The notes under the pieces were generated by a model, which ran no database searches, had not been told where the DNA came from, and was given only the letters and a program-made list of their open reading frames with translations. From Phaseolus vulgaris (Eukaryota; Streptophyta; Magnoliopsida; Fabales; Fabaceae), in contig NC_023749.2 of assembly GCF_000499845.2 (NCBI RefSeq), positions 43,582,177 through 43,646,176 on the forward strand: a stretch of DNA of 64,000 nt. The letters run 5' to 3'. The stretch's first letter is position 1. Each line of letters starts with the position of its first letter. The position numbers were made by a program, and so were the translations under genes. This document shows, in pieces, positions 55,901 to 64,000 of this stretch.

Positions 55901-57311
55901 AGAAAGTGAATGTTCTGTATAATAATAGTTTATTAAAAGTATCTTAACTATTGAAAACAAACGTATTACTTAACTAAATGTTTGCAACTTGTTCTTTTCT
56001 TTTCGCTATTAATTTATTGAAAACACTTATGATATCTTTGAAAACCAATTCCATGTGTTCAAATGGTGTTTTGATATGTTCAATATTTCTTTTACAATCT
56101 TAGTCTATTAATTGATTGAAACACTTATGAATATCGTTGAAAAACACTCTCATGTGTTAAAATTGTGTTTTCGTATGATCTAAGGTCTATTAATTGAGTC
56201 AAACACCTAGGGTACACCCTTGAAAAACCATTTCATGTATTCAAATTGTATTTTGATATGTTTAATACTTCTTTTACAACCTAAGGTCTATTCATTGATT
56301 GAAACACCAATGATATCTTTGATAAACAATTTCACGTGTTAAAATTGTGTTTTGATATGTTTAATACTTCTTTCATTTACAATCTAAGGTTTTATAACCT
56401 AGGAAACTATAAGAAAGTGAATGTTCTGTATAATAATAGTTTATTAAAAGTATCTTAACTATTGAAAACAAACGTATTACTTAACTAAATGTTTGCAACT
56501 TGTTCTTTTCTTTTCGCTATTAATTGATTGAAAACACTTATGATATCTTTGAAAACCAATTCCATGTGTTAAAATTGTGTTTTGATATGTGCAATATTTC
56601 TTTTACAATCTTAGTCTATTAATTGATTGAAACACTTATGAATATCGTTGAAAAACAATCTCATGTGTTAAAATTGTGTTTTCGTATGTTGTAAGGTCTA
56701 TTAATTGATTCAAACATCTAGGATACACCCTTGAAAAACCATTTCATGTGTTCAAATTGTATTTTGATATGTATAATACTTCTTTTACAACCTAAGGTCT
56801 ATTCATTGATTGAAACACTTATGATATCTTTGAAAAACAATTTCACATCTTAAAATTGTGTTTTGATATGTTTAATACTTATTTCATTTACAATCTAAGG
56901 TTTTATAACCTAGGAAACTATAAGAAAGTGAATGTTCTGTATAATAATAGTTTATTAGAAGTATCTTAACTATTGAAAACAAACGTATTACTTAACTAAA
57001 TGTTTGCAACTTGTTCTATTCTTTTCGCTATTAATTGATTGAAAACACTTATGATATCTTTGAAAACCAATTTCATGTGTTAAAATTGATCAATATTTCT
57101 TTTACAATCTTAGTCTATTAATTGATTGAAACACTTATGAATATCGTTGAAAAACAATCTCATGTGATAAAATTGTGTTTTCGTATGTTCTAAGGTCTAT
57201 TAATTGATTCAAACACCTAGGATACACCCTTGAAAAACCATTTCATGTGTTCAAATTGTATTTTGATAAGTTTAATACTTCTTTTACAACCTAAGGTCTA
57301 TGCATTGATTG
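55901..57311 (+). repeat. Satellite array 3, 511-bp monomers
   Basis: Anchors at 55901, 56412 and 56923 (511 bp apart). The last monomer has a short deletion (gttaaaattgatcaat). It shares the acaaacgtatt variant with array 2, consistent with A3 having split one array. Confidence 0.94.
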
Positions 57312-57507
57312 TGTACCGCCCTGGTAGTCGGAAGTGATGACGTGGCATCAAGCTATAGTATAGGCGTGATTGACGAGACGCCAGGTTGGCAGAAGGGAAG
57401 GAGGTCGGGGGGCTCGTGTAATCGCTAGTTATGAAGTTGGTGTGCTCCGATCTCCAGCATACCAGAACCGGCGGTCACCGGGTTAAAGATGAAGTCGCCA
57501 GATGTAA
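57312..57507 (+). mobile_element. A-type LTR fragment, left part
   Basis: Starts TGTACCGCCC at the satellite edge and is interrupted by B3. Its continuation at 62660-62727 is cut off, so only about 264 bp of LTR remain. Orientation plus. Confidence 0.88.
57503..57507 (+). repeat. Target-site duplication of B3, left (tgtaa)
   Basis: Identical to 62655-62659. Confidence 0.95.
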
Positions 57508-58207
57508 TGTTGGAAGAGGCCCAAGCACAAGCCCACATGCAAGCCCACCAAAGGGTAGATTTGGGCCAACCATAGAGTTATGGCCAAGAGGATCCAAGAA
57601 GACGTTCTTTTACATGTTCAAATGCCATAAACTCTAGTGTAGAGTAGACTTTAATTTCTTGTCAAAATTAGCATAGGAACTTTATTTGTAATTTTCTTAG
57701 AATTAATTTTGGCACCTAAAACACCAACCTAGGTAAACTTAGAGTTTCTAAAAAAACCTCTAAATTTACCAAGGCTGGTCTAGAAAGCCCATGGAGGGGG
57801 TGAGCATAAAAACTAGACACACCCCTCCCCATGTGCTCATTTGTGCACCCATGTGCCATGTGCACCCATGTGCTTCACATTTACATTTCATTTGGCTAGC
57901 ATTAGGGTTGCATTATGGTCCTCCTTAGCCTATAAAAGGAGGAGCCTACACCTTGTATTTTCAAGTTTAATTGAGTATTGTTATGCTGCCATTTTTGTGC
58001 ACTAGCTTTACTTCTCCTAGAAATCTAGGCTATAAACTTCAATCCTTTCACCTTTCTCCCTTGAGCTGGCCGAACCACTCAAACATCACACTCCTCATGC
58101 ACCTTCAAAGCCAACACAACTCCTAGGAGGGCTTTGTTTCACTCATCCATTGCTTCCGCATCACGTTTTACTACTTTGATTCAAGAAGAACACATGAAAT
58201 GCCATCA
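57508..58207 (+). repeat. B3 5' LTR
   Basis: 700 bp, starts TGTTGG (TGATGG in the partner). TATAAAAG at 57931-57938. Confidence 0.95.
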
Positions 58208-58209
58208 TT

Positions 58210-58217
58210 TGGTATCA
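58210..58217 (+). other. B3 primer binding site core
   Basis: TGGTATCA followed by TGAGC, as in the other B copies. Confidence 0.75.
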
Positions 58218-60072
58218 TGAGCTTTTGGTTCTTCAAGATGAGTAGCTTGGTCTTTTAATTTCAGTTCTTCTTTATTTCATCTTTTTGTCATTTCAATTCC
58301 TTACTTGTCTTGCTGTTTTTATATTTTAAATTGTTCTTGGTGTGCTTATGGAAGATCCAACCAAAGCACAATTGTTCAATTGATCTTGAACAAATTCTGT
58401 GCAGCTTGTGATAGGATTCCTTACACCATTGTGTGGCTGTTTTTCTTTTAGGAAATTGAGTCCTTATTGCTTTCTTATAATTGCTTCATTTTATGCTTTG
58501 AGTCTTTATTTTCTGAATCTATAAATGTTGTGTCAAGTCATGTGAATCCATATTTGTCAACAATTCTTAGTAGTCCTATTATTGGCTTGATTGTTTCTTG
58601 TTTTTGGGTCTCTTTATATTGCTTTAATCTGCTGTTATTTTGATCCTTTGGTGCTTTTTATTTTTAGTTTGAGTTCATAATTGTGTCTTAGTTCTTACAC
58701 AATTTCCATTCTTACATTTCCATTGTGTTAATTTTGGTTATCTTGCTGTTTTCTTCCAGTTTTCCAGATTTCCCCTATATCATCTCTCTGTTCTGGGCTG
58801 TTTTGTTTAAAAAAATATTTCCACCCATAGGAAAATTCTGATTTTCTGGAAAATGCAAGTTTAAAGTGTTATAGAAAAGACAAAAAAAAGAATGAGGTCA
58901 AAAGAAGCAACAGAAAAAAAATGATAAATCTTACAAAATCAGAGTGCAAATCTTGAGCGCTCCAGCTGGCCTAACCGAACACCAATTTTGCAAAATTTAT
59001 TAAAAAAATATGGTGCATCCGTTTTGAGTGAATCCAAAGCCAGATTTTAGATAAGATCCTGAATATCTTGCATAACAAATTTCAGAGCCAAATTCCAAAA
59101 ATACAGATCAGCATAAATCGGGGAACAAACACGTTTTCTGGCCCACAACATTTTCCAGTGGTGTTATGTTTTTTTATTTGGTCATCTAATCTAGTGCTTT
59201 TCTTTAGGAATTCCTTTTGTGTGCCAACTTTTATTGAGTACCTTTAATTGTTTGCTTTAATTTCTTGAATCTCTTTCTAAGTTGTCATATTATAAATCCT
59301 TTTGGTAGTACTGTTTTCTTTCAATTAAATTTGTTTCTTGCTTTTGTTCCTTGACCTCTCTTTTTGGGTGCTGGAATTTAATTCTCTCTTGGTGCTTATG
59401 TGCATGGAAATTGTCTTGGTTTAAGGTTAAGCCCTTGTGAATAGGTGCTGGAAATTGGAGAATTAAAGCCAACTTTCTAAGGAGGAGTCAAAGCTAAGGC
59501 GAAACAAGCTTCTTGAAACAAACACTACAAACACTTGGAAGATCAACAAGCAAAGACAACAAGGAAGTGCACTAACCAAAAGAGGATCAACAAAGGGAGT
59601 TCTCTTATTTCCTTTGCAACTTGGTTTATTGTTAATTACCTTGTTAATTACGTTTAGACGGTGAGTGTGTCTTCAAGGGCTCAAAGTGTCCAAGAAGCCT
59701 CACCTAGGGCCGAATAGTATAACATTCTTGATTAGTAATTGTTACTTGTTTGTAATTGCCTTTTCTTTTGCTAGTTAGTGACGCTTTGCATGGTTATTTT
59801 GTTAAGTTTGTGTTAAACCGACTAGCTTTGTTGATTAGTAGCTTGCATTGTTTTCTTTCATTGAAAATTTGATTTCTCAACTTAATTGTGTTCTAAGTGG
59901 TTCACTAAGAGAAAGTTTTGTGTGAAGACATTGAGGGATAGTTTTTGGCTAAGGCAAAGGCTTGGTATTTAAGTAGTCCTTTGTGACTCACCTCCCTTAC
60001 CTGGAAAACTACCTTCTTTGACTTTCCTAAGTTTTCTCAAGGTAAAATACTTGTATACACAAAGCTTTAGCC
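58218..60072 (+). other. B3 5' leader, non-coding
   Basis: About 1.86 kb, T-rich, nearly collinear with the B2 leader. No gene is seen. Confidence 0.7.
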
Positions 60073-61926
60073 ATGTCTTCTTCTTCTCATTCTACAAAGT
60101 CTATTGGAAGTGAATTAAAATCTTTAAAAACTCTTTTGAAAGAAGTTTCACAAACTGTGCAATCAATTGCTTATAGACAATTGGAGAGTGAGACTAAACT
60201 TAATGTTTTGACTAAAGCAAAGGATGAGAAGTCTCACATTCTAAAAAAATTACCTTCTCATGCATATATCTCTAAAGATCATGATTCTTTTGGGGAGGGA
60301 AGCATTAGAGTAAATGATTATTATCAAGCACCCCCTAGAAGACATAGAAGAGATAGAAAAGAACAAGAAAACCCAAGAGGGGTTAGGGTAGACCAACCCC
60401 ATTTCCATGGAAAAGAAAATATAGAAGCATGCGTAGATTGGGAAATGAGGGTAGAAAAATTGTTTGCTTCCCATAAAGAAAGAAAGGAAAGAAAAACACA
60501 AAAGAAGAGAGGGGAAGTCGAAAGGGAAGCTAAAGAAAAAGAAGAAAAAGAAAAGCATGAGAAGACCCTTGAAGAACAAAAGGCGTGGGAGAAGAGTGTT
60601 CCTTCCCACAAGGTCATTCAACAAGACCAAAGATTTAAAAATACCTTTGAAAATATGTGTCTTGTTGAACAACCTCAAAGCCTTACCTTTTGTAAAGGAA
60701 CACTTGCAAGCCTAAGTGAAAAAGAAGAGTCTTTAAAAGAAGCTTGCATAGATAAAAATGAAATAGATTATTTCTCATATGTGCTAGGATATCACCAAGT
60801 GAATGTCAAGTTTTTTATAAGCATCTACAAAAACAATTTTTTATGTGAAGTAGTGCCTAAAGAAACTTGTCATGTCTTATTGAGACAACCATTGCAAAGT
60901 GTACAAATCCTTATAAACAATGGTTGTCACAACGAGACTATCCTTACACATAAGAGAAAAAGTCTTCATGAAGGAGAACTCATGGGACAAATTAGAGTTG
61001 ATAAAACTCTAGAGCTTTTAAAAGGAAAACTTTTGTCCCCCATGAGAAAAGAAGTTCAAAGACATTACCTTAGGTACAATTCTTGTTTTCAAACTACGCC
61101 CAAGGCAATGTCTCATAAACTCTATACTCCTTCACCTTTTGCAAATGATCCTTGGGAAGATATAAATTTCATATTAAAACTCCCTAGGACAACAAAAGGT
61201 TGTGATTCAATCTTCATGGTTATGGATAAACTCTTCTCTAGAGAAGTGATACATCTTCATGGTTTATCTTCAAGCATAGTGTTGAATAGAGTTCCAAATT
61301 ACGCAAACCATGATTTGAGGATTTCCTTTGGAAAACTTGCAACTAAATTGCACACTTTAAATTCTTATCATCCTCAAACGCATGGTCAAAATATATTTGA
61401 AAATCTAGCTCTTTCTACTATGCCTAGAATAATCATGAAGTGCACACACAACTCTAGAGGTGAGCAAACATACCATAAAGTAGTTCACAAAACTACTTAT
61501 ATTTCTACTTTTAAAGTTATGTGTGGGTTCAATCATCTTTCTCCTTTTAAGTTGTTACCATCTTCTATAGGATTTATGCCTAAAGAGAAAGTAACCACAA
61601 ATGAACATTTTAAAATACATAAGATGATTAGAGACCACACACAACCATTAAAAGAGAAACTTTGTCCAAGGTTGCCAAAACCAAAAGAAAAACAAAAATG
61701 GCAACCTAGTAAAATTAATTTGCAAACTAACACTTATGCCTTATTTGATTATTTCTATAGGTGGACGTTTGATCCAGGAGGACAAGCTTTGGCGAAGCAA
61801 AAGGTTGCTATCCGAGATCAAGTCTGTAGATCTGAGGATAGATCTTCTCAAGAAGGAGGAGATGATGGACACCATCCAGCCACATCCATTCCCCTAGCCA
61901 TGAAGAAGAAGAAGCAATGGATTTGA
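60073..61926 (+). CDS. B3 rearranged gag-integrase remnant ORF (617 aa)
   Basis: Uninterrupted frame starting MSSSSHST. Gag is kept only up to WEMRVEKLFASH; the core, zinc knuckle and protease active site are deleted and replaced by a Lys/Glu-rich run (about residues 135-165). The protease tail remnant (NFLCEVVPKETCHVLLRQP) and degenerate integrase follow. In the integrase the Asp-containing stretch of the first motif is missing, the second Asp is Asn (VLNRVPNY) and the Glu is replaced (GQNIFEN). RT and RNase H are absent. It resembles B1 in layout but has a different Gag deletion, so the copies were shortened independently or come from different donors. No enzymatic activity is expected. Confidence 0.82.
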   Translation: MSSSSHSTKSIGSELKSLKTLLKEVSQTVQSIAYRQLESETKLNVLTKAKDEKSHILKKLPSHAYISKDHDSFGEGSIRVNDYYQAPPRRHRRDRKEQENPRGVRVDQPHFHGKENIEACVDWEMRVEKLFASHKERKERKTQKKRGEVEREAKEKEEKEKHEKTLEEQKAWEKSVPSHKVIQQDQRFKNTFENMCLVEQPQSLTFCKGTLASLSEKEESLKEACIDKNEIDYFSYVLGYHQVNVKFFISIYKNNFLCEVVPKETCHVLLRQPLQSVQILINNGCHNETILTHKRKSLHEGELMGQIRVDKTLELLKGKLLSPMRKEVQRHYLRYNSCFQTTPKAMSHKLYTPSPFANDPWEDINFILKLPRTTKGCDSIFMVMDKLFSREVIHLHGLSSSIVLNRVPNYANHDLRISFGKLATKLHTLNSYHPQTHGQNIFENLALSTMPRIIMKCTHNSRGEQTYHKVVHKTTYISTFKVMCGFNHLSPFKLLPSSIGFMPKEKVTTNEHFKIHKMIRDHTQPLKEKLCPRLPKPKEKQKWQPSKINLQTNTYALFDYFYRWTFDPGGQALAKQKVAIRDQVCRSEDRSSQEGGDDGHHPATSIPLAMKKKKQWI

Positions 61927-61941
61927 GGACAAATCCTTTTC

Positions 61942-61954
61942 AAGAGGGAGGGGA
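61942..61954 (+). other. B3 polypurine tract
   Basis: AAGAGGGAGGGGA directly before the 3' LTR. Confidence 0.9.
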
Positions 61955-62654
61955 TGATGGAAGAGGCCCAAGCACAAGCCCACATGCAAGCCCACCAAAG
62001 GGTAGATTTGGGCCAACCATAGAGTTATGGCCAAGAGGATCCAAGAAGACGTTCTTTTACATGTTCAAATGCCATAAACTCTAGTGTAGAGTAGACTTTA
62101 ATTTCTTGTCAAAATTAGCATAGGAACTTTATTTGTAATTTTCTTAGAATTAATTTTGGCACCTAAAACACCAACCTAGGTAAACTTAGAGTTTCTAAAA
62201 AAACCTCTAAATTTACCAAGGCTGGTCTAGAAAGCCCATGGAGGGGGTGAGCATAAAAACTAGACACACCCCTCCCCATGTGCTCATTTGTGCACCCATG
62301 TGCCATGTGCACCCATGTGCTTCACATTTACATTTCATTTGGCTAGCATTAGGGTTGCATTATGGTCCTCCTTAGCCTATAAAAGGAGGAGCCTACACCT
62401 TGTATTTTCAAGTTTAATTGAGTATTGTTATGCTGCCATTTTTGTGCACTAGCTTTACTTCTCCTAGAAATCTAGGCGATAAACTTCAATCCTTTCACCT
62501 TTCTCCCTTGAGCTGGCCGAACCACTCAAACATCACACTCCTCATGCACCTTCAAAGCCAACACAACTCCTAGGATGGCTTTGTTTCACTCATCCATTGC
62601 TTCCGCATCACGTTTTACTACTTTGATTCAAGAAGAACACATGAAATGCCATCA
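61955..62654 (+). repeat. B3 3' LTR
   Basis: 700 bp with TATAAAAG at 62378-62385; three differences from the 5' LTR. Confidence 0.95.
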
Positions 62655-62659
62655 TGTAA
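62655..62659 (+). repeat. Target-site duplication of B3, right (tgtaa)
   Basis: Matches 57503-57507. Confidence 0.95.
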
Positions 62660-62727
62660 ACTCAGGCGACCAAGTGATTAGAGATCGCCGGAGCAAGCAC
62701 ATCGCCGGAGCAAGCACATCGCCGAAG
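62660..62727 (+). mobile_element. A-type LTR fragment, right part
   Basis: Continues the LTR (actcaggcgaccaag...), with a short duplicated ggagcaagcacatcgcc, then stops within the LTR where satellite resumes. Confidence 0.82.
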
Positions 62728-64000
62728 ATTAACTAAATGTTTGCAACTTGTTCTTTTCTTTTCGCTAGTAATTGATTGAAAACACTTTTGATATCTTTGA
62801 AAACCAATTCCATGTGTTAAAATTGTGTTTTGATATGTGCAATATTTCTTTTACAATCTTAGTCTATTAATTGATTGAAACACTTATGAATATCGTTGAA
62901 AAACAATCTCATGTGTTAAAATTGTGTTTTCGTATGCTGTAACGTCTATTAATTGATTCAAACACCTAGGATACACCCTTCAAAAACCATTTCATGTGTT
63001 CAAATTGTATTTTGATATGTTTAATACTTATTTTACAACCTAAGGTCTATTCATTGATTGAAACACTTATGAAATCTTTGAAAAACAATTTCATGTGTTA
63101 AAACTGTGTTTTGATATGTTTAATACTTCTTTCATTTACAATCTAAGGTTTTATAACCCAAGAAACTATAAGAAAGTGAATGTTCTGTATAATAATAGTT
63201 TATTAAAAGTATCTTAACTATTGAAAACAAGCGTATTACTTAATTAAATGTTTGCAACTTGTTCTTTTCTTTTCGCTATTAATTGATTGAAAACACTTAT
63301 GATATCTTTCAAAACCAATTCCATGTGTTAAAATTGTTCAATATTTCTTTTACAATCTTAGTCTATTAATTTATTGAAACACTTATGAATATCGTTGAAA
63401 AACAATATCATGTGTTAAAATTATGTTTTCGTATGTTCTAATGTCTATTAATTGATTCAAACACCTAGGATACACCCTTGAAAAACCATTTCATGTGTTC
63501 AAATTGTATTTTGATATGTTTAATATTTCTTTTACAACCTAAGGTCTATTCATTGATTGAAACACTTATGATATCTTTGAAAAACAATTTCACGTGTTAA
63601 AATTGTGTTTTGATATGTTTAATACTTTTTTCATTTACAATCTAAGGTTTTATAACCTAGGAAACTATAAGAAAGTGAATGTTCTGTATAATAATAGTTT
63701 ATTAAAAGTATCTTAACTATTGAAAACAAGCGTATTACTTAACTAAATGTTTCCAACTTGTTCTTTTCTTTTCGCTATTAATTGATTGAAAACACTTATG
63801 ATATCTTTGAAAACCAATTCCATGTGTTAGAATTGTGTTTTGATATGTTAAATATTTCTTTTACAATCTTAGTCTATTAATTGATTGAAACACTTATGAA
63901 TATCGTTGAAAAACAATCTCATGTGTTAAAATTATGTTTTCGTATGTTCTAAGGTCTATTAATTGATTCAAACACCTAGGATACACCCTTGAAAAACCAT
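62728..64000 (+). repeat. Satellite array 4, running off the window
   Basis: Same 511-bp family. Anchors at 63171 and 63670 are 499 bp apart because one monomer lacks about 12 bp (gttaaaattgttcaat). It carries the acaagcgtatt variant of array 1, not that of arrays 2 and 3. Confidence 0.93.

Larger units (their letters stand above)
57508..62654 (+). mobile_element. Element B3: non-autonomous chromovirus-like LTR retrotransposon
   Basis: 5147 bp, two 700-bp LTRs differing at three sites, PBS, leader, one ORF and PPT. Inserted in an A-type LTR fragment with tgtaa repeats. Very close to B1 in LTR sequence. Lacks RT and RNase H. Confidence 0.95.

Noticed and set aside
12899..64000. Telomere repeats, rDNA or resistance-gene sequence that might place the satellite as subtelomeric
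   Set aside because: None of these sequences is present, so chromosomal position cannot be decided from the window.

Overview
This is a plant nuclear genome window made entirely of repeats: a 511-bp AT-rich satellite interrupted by nested LTR retrotransposons. I found no host protein-coding gene, rRNA or tRNA gene. The plant assignment is firm: plant-type Ty3/gypsy Tat-lineage elements with a second, archaeal-type RNase H, and chromovirus-type elements with 'DGGSC' proteases. A legume, possibly Phaseoleae, is my impression from the style of the retrotransposon proteins and is not proven. The setting (satellite plus nested gypsy elements) fits pericentromeric, centromeric or knob-like heterochromatin.

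Two element groups are present. Group A is Tat-lineage. A1 (+) has its 5' part off the left edge: pol end 1-2547, 3' UTR, antisense gene 3651-5913, 3' LTR 6521-7103 continuing at 12284-12898. A2 (+, 20787-41344) is heavily rearranged: 5' LTR, frameshifted gag, an inserted group-B element, a triplicated 457-bp protease segment, pol to 33963, then a palindrome with two 3329-bp arms (33346-36674 and 37365-40693) and a 690-bp spacer, closed by a 5'-truncated LTR. A3 (-, 43678-55900) is the most complete: 3' LTR, PPT, antisense gene, repeat-rich 3' UTR, 1632-codon open pol, gag with one stop and one frameshift, PBS and a truncated 5' LTR. A fourth A-type remnant is a piece of LTR (57312-57507 and 62660-62727).

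Group B is a non-autonomous chromovirus-like family of about 5.1-5.6 kb with roughly 700-bp LTRs. B1 (-, 7104-12278) lies in the A1 LTR, B2 (+, 23223-28857) in A2 gag-pol, and B3 (+, 57508-62654) in the A-type LTR remnant. Each has a perfect 5-bp target-site duplication (agaga, gtcga, tgtaa). All three encode one long ORF joining gag or protease remnants to a degenerate integrase, with reverse transcriptase and RNase H absent.

The satellite occupies 12899-20786, 41345-43677, 55901-57311 and 62728-64000. The order of events is satellite first, then A elements, then B elements.

The most interesting biology is in group A. On the strand opposite pol, between pol and the 3' LTR, lies an antisense gene with a 5'-leader intron and one coding intron, both at matching positions in the divergent copies A1 and A3. 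In A3 it is fully open (808 residues after splicing) and has a poly(A) signal. Its product has a globular N-terminal half, basic NLS-like clusters and a long C-terminal coiled coil. In A1 the N-terminus closely resembles the histone H3 tail. In A2 the palindrome joins two inverted copies of the pol 3' end, 3' UTR and antisense-gene 3' end. Read-through from the 5' LTR would give a hairpin RNA more than 3 kb long, a plausible natural trigger for silencing the A family.
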